From contig NZ_JAIGNS010000001.1 in the NCBI RefSeq assembly GCF_019711615.1, positions 744,001 through 808,000 of the forward strand: a stretch of DNA of 64,000 bases. The letters are read 5' to 3'. Below, one piece after another: positions 1-8,648 of the stretch; position 1 is the first letter of the stretch, and every line of letters starts with the position of its first letter. The notes under the pieces are model-generated. The model saw nothing but the letters and a program-made list of their open reading frames with translations. It was not told where the DNA came from and made no database searches. Made by a program: the position numbers and the translations under genes. The DNA comes from Qipengyuania intermedia. GTDB lineage: Bacteria > Pseudomonadota > Alphaproteobacteria > Sphingomonadales > Sphingomonadaceae.

Positions 1-1
1 C

Positions 2-1144
2 ATCCGCGAGCTGTTCGCCAAATACGACATCGAAGGCGCGGAAGAAGCGCTCGATGCGATGGAGGCCCAGCTCACCGAATACGGAGAGTGGACCACCGCC
101 ACCGTGGTCCCTGCCGCGCGCACCGATCCGCGCCTGCCGGAAGAACTCTATGCCCTGCGCCTGCGCGAGGTCGGGATCGAGATGGACCCGCGCGAAGCGA
201 TGAGCCAGGCACGGCGCGGCTATTACGAAATACGCGCCCAGATGGAAGCGCTCGCCCCGCAGATCGCCGCGAAATACGGCTGGGAAGATACCGACATGGC
301 GTCCGTCATGGCCGGCCTCAAGGCAATGACTATTCCCAATGACGAGATCGAGGATTTCTACCGCGATGTGAACGCGAAGCTGGAAGCACAGATCCGCGCG
401 AACGATATCGTCTCGCTGCCCGATTACGAGATGAATATGCGCGTTGCGAGCCAGGCGGAAAGCGCGGCCCAGCCCGCCCCGCACATGCGCCCGCCGCGCC
501 TGATCGGGAATACCGGGGAACAGGGCACTTTCGTCCTTACCGTCGGCAATCCGACTGCAAGCGCGGAAGATGCCTATGACGATTTCAACTTCCCCGCCGC
601 TAGCTGGACGCTCAGCGCCCACGAAGCGCGCCCGGGTCACGAAATGCAGTTCGCCGCACTCGTTGCGCAGGGCGTCAGCCTTGCCCGCATGCTCTACGCC
701 TTCAACAGCGTGAACGTCGAAGGCTGGGCGCTTTATGCCGAAGCGGAAATGATGCCGCACGAACCGATCGAGGGGCAGTTTATCGCGCAGCAGTTCCGCC
801 TGTTGCGCGCGGCGCGCGCCTTCCTCGATCCGGCGCTCAACCTCGGCCTGATGTCGCGCGCAGAGGCAGAGCGGATCTTGCGCGAAGAAGCGCTGTTCTC
901 GCCCGGCATGACCAAGCAGGAACTCGATCGCTACCAGTTCCGCATGCCCGGTCAGGCAGGGTCGTACTATTACGGATATCGCAAGCTGATCGACCTGCGC
1001 GTGGAAACCGAGCTGGCGCTGGGTGCGGCCTTCAACGAGAGGGCTTTCAACGACTTCCTGCTCAGCCAGGGCATCATTCCGCTGGACCTGATCGCCAAGG
1101 CAGTGCGCGAGGAATTCATCCCCTCGCAGATGGCCGGAGGCTAA
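2..1144 (+). CDS. DUF885 family protein, 3' part (5' end outside window)
   Basis: The reading frame is open from the first complete codon at base 2, so the visible 380 residues are the C-terminal part of a longer protein. A Met at 59 is only an internal candidate start. The diagnostic feature is an HEARPGH motif followed by a Glu-containing helix (NVEGWALYAE), the HExxPGH arrangement of DUF885. This family is regarded as metallopeptidase-like from its His/Glu motif, but its substrate is not established. The tail keeps the typical SYYYGYRKL segment. The gene ends convergently toward the ZntB-like gene, with a repeat-like element between them. Family assignment is confident; enzymatic function is inferred. 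Confidence 0.88.
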   Translation: MRELFAKYDIEGAEEALDAMEAQLTEYGEWTTATVVPAARTDPRLPEELYALRLREVGIEMDPREAMSQARRGYYEIRAQMEALAPQIAAKYGWEDTDMASVMAGLKAMTIPNDEIEDFYRDVNAKLEAQIRANDIVSLPDYEMNMRVASQAESAAQPAPHMRPPRLIGNTGEQGTFVLTVGNPTASAEDAYDDFNFPAASWTLSAHEARPGHEMQFAALVAQGVSLARMLYAFNSVNVEGWALYAEAEMMPHEPIEGQFIAQQFRLLRAARAFLDPALNLGLMSRAEAERILREEALFSPGMTKQELDRYQFRMPGQAGSYYYGYRKLIDLRVETELALGAAFNERAFNDFLLSQGIIPLDLIAKAVREEFIPSQMAGG

Positions 1145-1154
1145 GGAGTGCTAA

Positions 1155-1292
1155 GCCGCGTTTCTGCGCAGGCGATAGACGGGCGAAAATGTGGGAGCGA
1201 CACGACCCGGAGCGCAGCGTGCAAATGCACGTGAGCACCGGAAGCGGGGCGATCCTGCATTTGCAGCCGCCTGAAGGCGCGCAGAAAGCGGC
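1155..1292. repeat. MITE/REP-like element with imperfect terminal inverted repeats
   Basis: The gap between two convergent genes is bounded by inverted ends: GCCGCGTTTCTGCGC at 1155-1169 and GCGCAGAAAGCGGC at 1279-1292, which match apart from one bulged base. Inside are two short palindromes, CGTGCAAATGCACG (1218-1231) and CTGCATTTGCAG (1255-1266). The right end abuts the stop codon of the minus-strand gene. No transposase is present and I saw no second copy in this window. It could be a non-autonomous repeat or an elaborate bidirectional terminator region. Confidence 0.4.
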
Positions 1293-2294
1293 CTAGAGCC
1301 AACGCAGGCGCCTGAAGACGACGATCAGTGCGATAAACAGGAACAGGCACAGGGCGACCACAACCCAGAATGCGTCGGGATCGTCCATGCCGGGCATCCC
1401 GCCGACATTGATGCCGAGCAGGCCGGTGAGGAAGCCCAGCGGCAGGAAGATGCCCGCCACGATGGTGAGCATGTAGGTCGCATGCTCGCTGCTGGCGAGG
1501 CTGCGGGCGCGCAGTTCGTCCTGCAGGACCAGGGCGCTTTCCTTGCTGATGTCGATATCGTCGAGATAGCGGCGCAGGCGCGCGATGGATTCGGCGATTT
1601 CGCGCCGGTCGTGCTCTTCGAACCAGTACGGAGCCTCGCGGCTGATCTGCTCCAGCGCCTCGTGCTGCGGGGCCATATGGCGTTTCAGGCCCAGGCAATT
1701 GCGGCGGATCGTCGAGATGCGGCTGAGCATGGCTTCGGCATGTTCTTCCGGATCGTCGTCTTCCAACTCGTCGAGGACGTAATTCATGTCGACAATCGAC
1801 TGGCTCATGCGGGCGATCATCAGTTCGGCCAGCAGGGTAATGGTTGCGCCTGCGTCCGGTGGGCCGACCCCGCGATCAAGCTGCGCCATGACCTCGCGCG
1901 GCGTCTGGAGCGGGTGGCGGCGCAGGGTGATGAGGCGGCGGCCGTCGCACCACAGCTGCATCGAGATCATGTCTTCGGGCTGAGCGCCGGGATTGAAGTT
2001 GATCCCGCGCAGCGTGCCGACCAGCGTTTCGCCCTCCCTGAAAGCGCGCGGACGGGTCTGGTCGCTGGTGAGCAGTTCGGCCGTGGGTTCGGGAACGCCA
2101 AGCTGCTCCTGCAGCCATTGCTGCACGCCCGGACGGTTGCGGCAGATATGAAGCCATAGGACCTCTCCGGGCGCGGCCGGTTGCCAGGTCATGGCCTCTT
2201 CCCACTCGATCGGGCGTGCCCCGCCCTGCCCGTCGAGAACGCGCCCGAACAGGAGGGCGCTATTGGTCATTACGTCGTCGGTCGCTTCGCTCAT
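1293..2294 (-). CDS. CorA/ZntB-family divalent cation transporter
   Basis: The 333-residue protein has the CorA layout: a large soluble N-terminal funnel domain, a long charged helix, then two C-terminal membrane segments. The loop after the first segment reads GINVGGMPG, the GxN pore signature in the form typical of ZntB rather than magnesium CorA (GMN). ZntB proteins transport zinc across the inner membrane as pentamers; direction and metal here are inferred. I place the start at ATG 2294, preceded by GAGGG at suitable spacing, rather than the TTG 18 bases upstream. The gene is divergent from ispG with about 70 bases between starts, which must hold both promoters. Confidence 0.88.
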   Translation of the reverse strand: MSEATDDVMTNSALLFGRVLDGQGGARPIEWEEAMTWQPAAPGEVLWLHICRNRPGVQQWLQEQLGVPEPTAELLTSDQTRPRAFREGETLVGTLRGINFNPGAQPEDMISMQLWCDGRRLITLRRHPLQTPREVMAQLDRGVGPPDAGATITLLAELMIARMSQSIVDMNYVLDELEDDDPEEHAEAMLSRISTIRRNCLGLKRHMAPQHEALEQISREAPYWFEEHDRREIAESIARLRRYLDDIDISKESALVLQDELRARSLASSEHATYMLTIVAGIFLPLGFLTGLLGINVGGMPGMDDPDAFWVVVALCLFLFIALIVVFRRLRWL

Positions 2295-2364
2295 GTGGCC
2301 CTCATGCCGCAAGACGCGCTGCCTGTCATTGCCCCTTCATCGAAGCATCTCTATATCGCCTTCC

Positions 2365-3504
2365 ATGTCTTCCGTACGCCCTTGGCGCGATATCGAGCGC
2401 CGCAAGTCCCGCCAGATCATGGTCGGTAACGTCGCCGTCGGCGGCGATGCCCCGATTACGGTCCAGACCATGACCAACACCCCGACAGAGGATGTGGCCG
2501 CGACGATCGACCAGATCCGCCGCTGCGAGGACGTGGGCGCGGACATCATCCGCGTGTCCTGCCCGACCGAGGAATCGACGGCGAATTTCGACAAGATCAC
2601 GCGCGCAGCAAACGTGCCGATCGTCGCGGATATTCACTTTCACTACAAACGCGCACTCGAAGCGGCGGACAAGGGCGCGGCCTGCCTGCGCATCAATCCG
2701 GGCAATATCGGCAGCAGCGAACGCGTCGCCGAAGTCGTCCGTGCGGCCAAGGCCAATGGCTGCGCCATCCGGATCGGTGTGAACGCAGGCAGCCTCAAAA
2801 AGGACCTGCTCGAGAAATACGGTGAGCCCTGCCCCGAAGCGCTGATCGAAAGCGCGCTCGACCATATCAAGCTGCTGCAGGACCACGACTTCCACGAATA
2901 CAAGGTCGCGGTGAAGGCCAGCGACGTGTTCCTTGCGGTTGCCGCCTATCACGGGCTGGCAGAGGCCGTGGACTGCCCGCTCCACCTCGGCATTACCGAG
3001 GCAGGCGGCCTGATCGGCGGGACGGTCAAATCCTCCATCGGTATCGGCAGCCTGCTGTGGGCCGGGATCGGCGACACCATCCGCGTTTCGCTGTCGGCAG
3101 AGCCGGAGCAAGAAGTGAAAGTCGGCTTCGAGATGCTGAAAGCGCTCGGCCTGCGCACGCGCGGCGTTCGCGTCGTCTCCTGCCCCAGCTGCTCGCGCCA
3201 AGGTTTCGACGTCATCCGCACGGTCGAAACGCTGGAAAAGCGGCTCGAACACATCAAGACGCCGATGAGCCTTTCGGTCCTCGGCTGCGTGGTCAATGGC
3301 CCCGGCGAAGCGCGCGAGACCGATATCGGCCTCACTGGCGGCGGTTCGGGTAAGCACATGGTCTACCTTTCGGGCGTGAAAAATCACCATATCGAAAGCG
3401 AGGACATGCTCGACCACATAGTCCGGCTCGTCGAGGAAAAGGCCGCCAAGATCGAGGCTGGCGAGGCCGAAGCCTTCGACCCGCACAAGGTCGCTGCCGA
3501 GTGA
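2365..3504 (+). CDS. ispG: 4-hydroxy-3-methylbut-2-enyl-diphosphate synthase
   Basis: IspG (GcpE) performs the penultimate step of the MEP isoprenoid pathway, converting MEcPP to HMBPP with a [4Fe-4S] cluster. The 379-residue product shows the TIM-barrel N-terminus ([19 protein letters not shown]) and the C-terminal cluster domain with SCPSC near residue 273 and [11 protein letters not shown] near 308, which carry the three Cys and the Glu ligand. The chosen ATG at 2365 gives the standard N-terminus (MSSVRPW); the frame stays open 174 bases upstream without family similarity. Its stop overlaps the GTG of the next gene by 4 nt, so it probably heads a five-gene forward run. Confidence 0.97.
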   Translation: MSSVRPWRDIERRKSRQIMVGNVAVGGDAPITVQTMTNTPTEDVAATIDQIRRCEDVGADIIRVSCPTEESTANFDKITRAANVPIVADIHFHYKRALEAADKGAACLRINPGNIGSSERVAEVVRAAKANGCAIRIGVNAGSLKKDLLEKYGEPCPEALIESALDHIKLLQDHDFHEYKVAVKASDVFLAVAAYHGLAEAVDCPLHLGITEAGGLIGGTVKSSIGIGSLLWAGIGDTIRVSLSAEPEQEVKVGFEMLKALGLRTRGVRVVSCPSCSRQGFDVIRTVETLEKRLEHIKTPMSLSVLGCVVNGPGEARETDIGLTGGGSGKHMVYLSGVKNHHIESEDMLDHIVRLVEEKAAKIEAGEAEAFDPHKVAAE

Positions 3505-3992
3505 TCCGCACCGGCCTTGCCGTCACCGCTTCACTGGCTCTTTCGGCCTGCGCGACGGCATCGGCTGAAACGGCACTGGACCATCCCGAAGCGCGTTCCT
3601 TCGCAGTAACGCAGGACCCTTCGGCGCAAGTCGATGCGGCGCTTGCGAGGGCTGCGGCAAACGACGCCCGCGTCCTCCTGGTGATGGGCGCGAACTGGTG
3701 TCACGACAGCCGAGCTTTGGCCGGATGGCTCGAGACGCCGCGTTTCAAGGACCTGATCGCCAAGGAATACGAACTCGTTTTCGTCAACGTCGGGATGCCG
3801 CAGACTGGCGACGGCCATAATCTCGAGATTGCGCAGCGCTTCGGCCTCGATGAATTGCCGGGCACGCCCAACGTGCTGGTGATCGATGGGTCCGGCAGCC
3901 TGATCAATACAGAGACCGCAACCAGCTGGCGCAATGCCGCCAGCCGTAGCGAAGATGAAATCTACGACGAGCTCGCCCGCCTCGCCAGCTGA
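3501..3992 (+). CDS. Thioredoxin-fold lipoprotein
   Basis: A 163-residue exported protein. The N-terminus is a signal peptide ending in a lipobox (LSACA, Cys near residue 17), so the mature protein is probably membrane-anchored in the periplasm. The body resembles a thioredoxin fold ([15 protein letters not shown] ... [12 protein letters not shown] with the cis-Pro segment). The active-site position reads WCHDS: the first Cys is present, but the second resolving Cys of WCxxC is a Ser. It therefore cannot act as a normal dithiol oxidoreductase on its own. Start GTG at 3501 overlaps the ispG stop (GTGA), suggesting translational coupling. The role is unknown. Confidence 0.82.
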   Translation: MIRTGLAVTASLALSACATASAETALDHPEARSFAVTQDPSAQVDAALARAAANDARVLLVMGANWCHDSRALAGWLETPRFKDLIAKEYELVFVNVGMPQTGDGHNLEIAQRFGLDELPGTPNVLVIDGSGSLINTETATSWRNAASRSEDEIYDELARLAS

Positions 3993-4014
3993 CGAATTGC
4001 AAAGGAATACGCCG

Positions 4015-5433
4015 ATGACCCTTGAAACCGATTATCTGGTCGTCGGCGCTGGCGCTACCGCGCTCTCCTTCGTCGACACTCTGCTGGCGCAGGATCCCGA
4101 GTGCGATGTCTTCATGGTCGACAAGCATTCATCGCCCGGCGGTCACTGGAACGACGCCTATTCCTTCGTCGCCCTGCACCAGCCGAGTGCGCTCTACGGG
4201 GTCGAGGGTGTCCCGCTGGGCACTGACCGGATCGATGAAAGCGGGCCCAACAAGGGATTTTTCGAACAGGCGAGCGGTCCCGAAGTGGTCGCCTATTTCC
4301 AGTCGGTCATGCGCGATCACCTGCTGCCGACCGGGCGCGTACGCTATTATCCCAATTGCGAATACATTGGCGATCACCGCTTCCGGAATGTGCTGTCCGG
4401 GGAAGAGACCGGCGTGACGGTCAAGCGCAAGCTGGTCGACACCACCTATTTCGCCACCTCGGTGCCCACCACGCACACGCGCAAGTTCGAGGTGAGCGGC
4501 GGCGTGCGGGTCGAAGTGCCCGGCAAGCTGCCAGAGCTGTGGCGCGACCCCGCAAGTGTCCCGGAGCATTTCGTCATCCTGGGCGCGGGAAAAACCGCGA
4601 TGGATGCTGGCGTCTGGCTGCTTGAGGCGGGCATTGCACCCGATCGCATCACCTGGGTGAAGCCGCGCGAAAGCTGGCTGATCAACCGCACGATCACCCA
4701 GCCCGGCGAACAGTTTTTCGAAAGCACGGTGGGCGGCCAGATCAAGCTGATGAAGGCGGCTGCGACGGCCGAAAGCGTGCCCGCGCTCTTCCACCAGCTG
4801 GAAAGGGACGGGGCCATGCTGCGCATCGACACCGATGTCGAGCCGGAGATGTTCCACTACGCCACGATCTCGGAAGGCGAGGTCGAGCGGCTGCGCACGA
4901 TCAAGAATGTGGTGCGCAAGGGTCGTGTCCAGCAGATCCAACCTGGCAGGATGGTGCTGGCCGAGGGCGATGAGCGGGTCCCAGAAAATACGCTCTTCAT
5001 CGACTGCACGGCTTCGGCCGTCAGCCCCAAGCCAGTCCACCCGCAATGGGAAGAAGGCAAGATCACGCTCCAGCTGCTTCATGTCCCGCTCGTCACGCTT
5101 AATGCGGCAGTTTCGGCTTTCATCGAGGCCAATTTCGAAACCGACGAGGAAAAGAACGCGCTGTGCAAGCCGGTCAGCTTCGTCGATGATATCGATGGCT
5201 ATGCCGGAACCCTGCTCGGCACGGGCATGAATCGCTTCCTTTGGGCGAGCAATCCGAAGGTCTCCGCCTTCCTGTCCCAATCGCGGCTCGATCCGGGCGC
5301 ACCGACCGTGCGCTGGCTAAAGCAAAACGCTCCCGAACGCCTCGCAGTCGCTGCCGAGATGCCCGCTGCGACAATGGCCGCCGTCCCCAATCTGCAAAAG
5401 CTCGTGGCGCAGGCCGAGGCGAAGCGCGGGTAG
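4015..5433 (+). CDS. NAD(P)/FAD-dependent oxidoreductase, monooxygenase-like
   Basis: The 472-residue protein begins with a dinucleotide-binding motif (DYLVVGAGATALSF) and carries a second Rossmann-type motif near residue 190 (HFVILGAGKTAMDAG). This two-motif plan is that of flavin-containing monooxygenase and related oxidoreductases, with FAD bound N-terminally and NAD(P) centrally. A SSPGGHWNDAYSF segment follows the first domain, as in FMO/BVMO-like enzymes. The substrate cannot be told. ATG 4015 is chosen because an AAAGGA ribosome site sits just upstream; the frame extends further up without a better start. The stop TAG is in the same frame as, and directly followed by, the deacetylase-family gene. 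Confidence 0.85.
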   Translation: MTLETDYLVVGAGATALSFVDTLLAQDPECDVFMVDKHSSPGGHWNDAYSFVALHQPSALYGVEGVPLGTDRIDESGPNKGFFEQASGPEVVAYFQSVMRDHLLPTGRVRYYPNCEYIGDHRFRNVLSGEETGVTVKRKLVDTTYFATSVPTTHTRKFEVSGGVRVEVPGKLPELWRDPASVPEHFVILGAGKTAMDAGVWLLEAGIAPDRITWVKPRESWLINRTITQPGEQFFESTVGGQIKLMKAAATAESVPALFHQLERDGAMLRIDTDVEPEMFHYATISEGEVERLRTIKNVVRKGRVQQIQPGRMVLAEGDERVPENTLFIDCTASAVSPKPVHPQWEEGKITLQLLHVPLVTLNAAVSAFIEANFETDEEKNALCKPVSFVDDIDGYAGTLLGTGMNRFLWASNPKVSAFLSQSRLDPGAPTVRWLKQNAPERLAVAAEMPAATMAAVPNLQKLVAQAEAKRG

Positions 5434-5469
5434 ATCGCCATCCTCCACGTCGTTCACCACGCAGACTAC

Positions 5470-6390
5470 ATGGCCCCCGCGCCCACGCGCGGCACTTTCC
5501 GCTTCGACAAATATATGGCGGTCATGGAGGCGCTGCGCCAAAGCGGCTATCCTCTGGTCGAACACGCGCCGCCGCCAATGCCGCGCCGCTGGCTGGAAGC
5601 GATCCACTGCCCCGATTACGTCGAGGAAGTCTTCACCGCCACCGTGCCGCAGGTGAAGGAACGCCGCATCGGCTTTCCGGTCACGCCGCATATTTCCCAG
5701 CGCGTGCAGCACACCAATGGCGGCACATGGCTCGCCGCCCAACTGGCGAAGAAGCATGGGTATGCGGCGAACTCGGCTGCGGGAAGCCACCACGCGCTTT
5801 ACGACACCGGGGCGGGCTATTGCGTGTTCAACGACCTTGCCGTGGCCGCAAACCGGTTGATCGCGGAAGGCGATGCAGAGCGCGTGCTGGTCATCGACCT
5901 GGACGTACATCAGGGTGACGGCACCGCAAGCCTCACCGCCCTGCGCGACGACATCTTCACCCTCTCGGTCCATGCGGAAAAGAATTTCCCAGTGCGCAAG
6001 GCCCGCTCCAACCTCGATGTGCCGCTGGCTGACGGCATGGACGACGACGGTTTCCTCGAAGCACTCGACAGGCATTTGCCGCGCGTCTTCGAAAGCTTCG
6101 CTCCTGACATTGTGCTCTACCAGGCAGGCGTGGACGTGCACGATGACGACCGGCTCGGTCGGCTGGCGCTAAGCGACACGGGGATCGAACGGCGCGACCG
6201 CTTCGTGGTCGAGCAGGCACGGCAACGCGGCCTGCCGATCGCCAGCGCGTTGGGTGGCGGGTACGGCAAGGATCCGCGCGAGGTGGGACAGCGTCACGCC
6301 CGCTCGATGATCACCTGCGCCGACACCAATGCGCGCTTCGAACGTTCATTTCCCGTAAGCCTCGGCTGTGGTATGGATGGAGCAGGATGA
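5470..6390 (+). CDS. Histone deacetylase-family (acetylpolyamine amidohydrolase-like) protein
   Basis: A zinc-dependent deacetylase-fold enzyme of the arginase/deacetylase superfamily; bacterial members deacetylate small amides or proteins. Visible motifs are the His pair (GSHHALYDTGAGYCVFND), the zinc site (LVIDLDVHQGDGT), the second acidic site (YQAGVDVHDDDRLG) and the C-terminal ALGGGYGKD loop. The first in-frame ATG is 5470, but codons from 5434 to 5469, directly after the upstream TAG, encode IAILHVVHHADY. This is the expected N-terminal strand of the family, yet contains no ATG, GTG or TTG. The real start may be a non-standard ATC (5434 or 5440), or the annotated start truncates the fold. 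The stop overlaps the next gene by 4 nt. Confidence 0.88.
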   Translation: MAPAPTRGTFRFDKYMAVMEALRQSGYPLVEHAPPPMPRRWLEAIHCPDYVEEVFTATVPQVKERRIGFPVTPHISQRVQHTNGGTWLAAQLAKKHGYAANSAAGSHHALYDTGAGYCVFNDLAVAANRLIAEGDAERVLVIDLDVHQGDGTASLTALRDDIFTLSVHAEKNFPVRKARSNLDVPLADGMDDDGFLEALDRHLPRVFESFAPDIVLYQAGVDVHDDDRLGRLALSDTGIERRDRFVVEQARQRGLPIASALGGGYGKDPREVGQRHARSMITCADTNARFERSFPVSLGCGMDGAG

Positions 6391-7094
6391 AACGTCGCGA
6401 TCTTCTCAAGGGCACTCTTGCCGCAGGCGCCGCAGCGGCGTTGCCGGCACGCGTGTTTGCAGAGGTCAATCCGACCGCCTCGCGCGACCGCCAGCTGATC
6501 GCCATTGCGCGCGACCAATTGGACCGTGTCGGCGCAGGCATCTGGAAGAAGGATATCGTCGGCATTGCCGATTTCGGTCTCCATTCTGCCAACCAGCGCT
6601 TCCATTTCGTCGATCTCGACAACGAACGCGTCGAAAGCTTTTTCGTGACGCACGGCACCGGGTCCGACAGCGAACACGACGGCTGGCTCAAGCGGTATTC
6701 GAATATCGAGGGGAGCGAGGCGACCAGTCGCGGCGCCTACATGACGCGCAGTTGGTATCGCGGGCGCTACGGCACCTCGATCAGGCTCGACGGGCTCGAT
6801 CCGACCAATTCCAACGCCCTGCCGCGCGCCATCGTCATGCATCCGGCCGAATATGCGCGCCCGGAACACATCGCCCGCTGGGGCAGGCTCGGCCGGTCCA
6901 ACGGCTGCTTCGCTCTCGGGCCGGACCAGTTTGCCAAGGTCCTGCTGAGCCTGAGCGGCGGGCGCCTGCTTTATGCGGAAAGCCTCGGCATCCAGGCCGA
7001 CGGCAGCCGCCGCACCCCGCCGATTGCACAGACCGACCTGATCCGCAGGCCGGGTGGCGGCACATTCGAACGCACTAACCCCGGCCTGTTCTGA
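6387..7094 (+). CDS. Murein L,D-transpeptidase catalytic-domain protein (YkuD_2-like), Tat-type leader
   Basis: This 235-residue protein starts with MKRRDLLKGTLAAG, a twin-arginine-type signal ending near PARVFA. The body matches the L,D-transpeptidase catalytic domain variant (YkuD_2): VMHPAEYARPEHIARWGRLG then SNGCFAL, with Cys174 as the predicted nucleophile. Such enzymes act on peptidoglycan cross-links in the periplasm using a Cys acyl-enzyme. It begins in an ATGA overlap with the deacetylase gene and ends 6 bases from a convergent, different-type L,D-transpeptidase gene. Confidence 0.85.
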   Translation: MKRRDLLKGTLAAGAAAALPARVFAEVNPTASRDRQLIAIARDQLDRVGAGIWKKDIVGIADFGLHSANQRFHFVDLDNERVESFFVTHGTGSDSEHDGWLKRYSNIEGSEATSRGAYMTRSWYRGRYGTSIRLDGLDPTNSNALPRAIVMHPAEYARPEHIARWGRLGRSNGCFALGPDQFAKVLLSLSGGRLLYAESLGIQADGSRRTPPIAQTDLIRRPGGGTFERTNPGLF

Positions 7095-7100
7095 TCCTTT

Positions 7101-8507
7101 TTAGCTGATCTGCATATCGTCGATGATCTCGACGGCTTCTTCACTCGTCTTGCGCGCACGATCCGACTGGCGCGGCGCATCCAGCGCTGCCAACACGGGC
7201 GCGTCGCGGTCGTAAAGGTCCTTGAAGGTCTTCAGGTTGCCGTCGACGTCCGTCGCCATCGTGAAGTAGGTGATGTAGACCGGCCACTGCTTCTTCATGG
7301 CGTAGCGCGTGTATTCCCCGCTGCCGGTGATTTCCGACACTTCCTCGATAATCGCGGGAAATTCGTCCTTCGAACTCGCATTGCCCAGCAGGGACATGGT
7401 CATGGCCAGCTCGCGCGCGCCCTGTACGCGGATGCAGCCGTGGCTGAGCGCGCGATTCTCATTCGCGAAGAGGTGACGGCTCGGCGTGTCGTGGAGGAAG
7501 ATCGCGTGCTCGTTCGGCATGTCGAGCTTCATCAGGCCGAGCGCGTTCTGCGGGCCCGGCTGCTGTACTACGGTCACCCAGCCATTGGCGCCCTTGGTCG
7601 CCTTGTAACCCGCGCTGCGGGCCCAGCCGGGATTGTTGAGGACCTTCGCACCAAGGCCTTCGCCCTTCACGATCGACTGCGGCACGGTCCAGGTCGGGTT
7701 GTAGATCACCGCTTCGACCATTTCGGCCAGCTGCGGCGTCGCGGTGCGGCCCGGCTTGCCGACCACGGTGCGATAGCTCTTGATGATGCGCCCGTTGACC
7801 GTCAGGCGGAGCATGAATTCAGGCACGTTGGTGACGAGATACTGCTTGCCCAGGTCCTGCGGCAACCAGCGCCAGCGATCCATGTTCGCCCGGATCAGTT
7901 TGATGCGGGACGCGTCGGTTTCCGAGGCGAGTTCATCGCGCAGGCGCGCATAGTCGGGATGCACGGGGTTGAGACCGTCGAGGGTTCCGGCGATGTCGCC
8001 GCCCGCAAGCGCGTCTTCCAAAAGCTTCCACGTTGGCATGCGGTCGGCGTCGGGATCGACGACGAACCACTGGCGGCGCGATTCCATCGGCGTGCGTCCG
8101 TCGCGCAGGTCTTCGACCAGCCAGACGAAGATTTCGCTGGCCAGCGCATTCACTTCTGCACCGGGACCCTTCGCGGTGAGCAACGCGCTCAGTTCGTCGG
8201 CGCGGTAATCGCCCGGGTTGAGGCCTTCGGCTGCGACATTGGGGATATAGGAGAGCAGGGTTTCGACCTGCTCCAGCGTCCATTCGCCTTCGAGCGAGGG
8301 CACTTCCTGCACCACCTCGCCGCTCTGCATGCGGATGTCGCCGAAGGCTTCCTCGACGCTCTGTGCATTTGCGGGCTCGTTCTGCGTGGCCGGCTGCGTA
8401 CGTTCGGCAGGCAGCAGGCTTTCGGGCGCACTGTTTTGCGCCTGCGCAGCGCCGGCAAGAAGAAGCGCGCTGCTCGCGCCAGTCAGAAGAAGAGTACGAA
8501 GTGTCAT
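7101..8507 (-). CDS. L,D-transpeptidase, YcbB/LdtD-like long form
   Basis: A 468-residue exported protein with an Ala/Leu-rich signal peptide (to AAQAQ). The middle segment (LDGLNPVHPDYARLRDEL) and the mature domain (YNPTWTVPQSIV, then HGTPSRH-like HDTPSRHLF) resemble YcbB-type enzymes. The catalytic motif SHGCIRVQGA contains Cys358. L,D-transpeptidases form 3-3 cross-links in peptidoglycan or attach proteins to it, in the periplasm. It is convergent with another L,D-transpeptidase gene and divergent from the EamA gene; the roughly 100-140 bases between those starts hold the promoters. Family call is strong; physiological reaction is inferred. Confidence 0.9.
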   Translation of the reverse strand: MTLRTLLLTGASSALLLAGAAQAQNSAPESLLPAERTQPATQNEPANAQSVEEAFGDIRMQSGEVVQEVPSLEGEWTLEQVETLLSYIPNVAAEGLNPGDYRADELSALLTAKGPGAEVNALASEIFVWLVEDLRDGRTPMESRRQWFVVDPDADRMPTWKLLEDALAGGDIAGTLDGLNPVHPDYARLRDELASETDASRIKLIRANMDRWRWLPQDLGKQYLVTNVPEFMLRLTVNGRIIKSYRTVVGKPGRTATPQLAEMVEAVIYNPTWTVPQSIVKGEGLGAKVLNNPGWARSAGYKATKGANGWVTVVQQPGPQNALGLMKLDMPNEHAIFLHDTPSRHLFANENRALSHGCIRVQGARELAMTMSLLGNASSKDEFPAIIEEVSEITGSGEYTRYAMKKQWPVYITYFTMATDVDGNLKTFKDLYDRDAPVLAALDAPRQSDRARKTSEEAVEIIDDMQIS

Positions 8508-8648
8508 TCAGCCCACCATTTGGCGATTGCAGTCACGCGCTGCATCCGCCGTGTTTCTAGCAAATGTTTGCATCCTTATCCACGCCATCTGCTTGCCTTA
8601 TGCTGAACCATGATGACGTGCAGGCTGCAGGCGCATATGCGTGGCAGC

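Noticed and set aside
2191-2364. N-terminal extension of ispG
   Set aside because: Codons before 2365 overlap the divergent gene's start and do not match the family; the canonical N-terminus begins at 2365.
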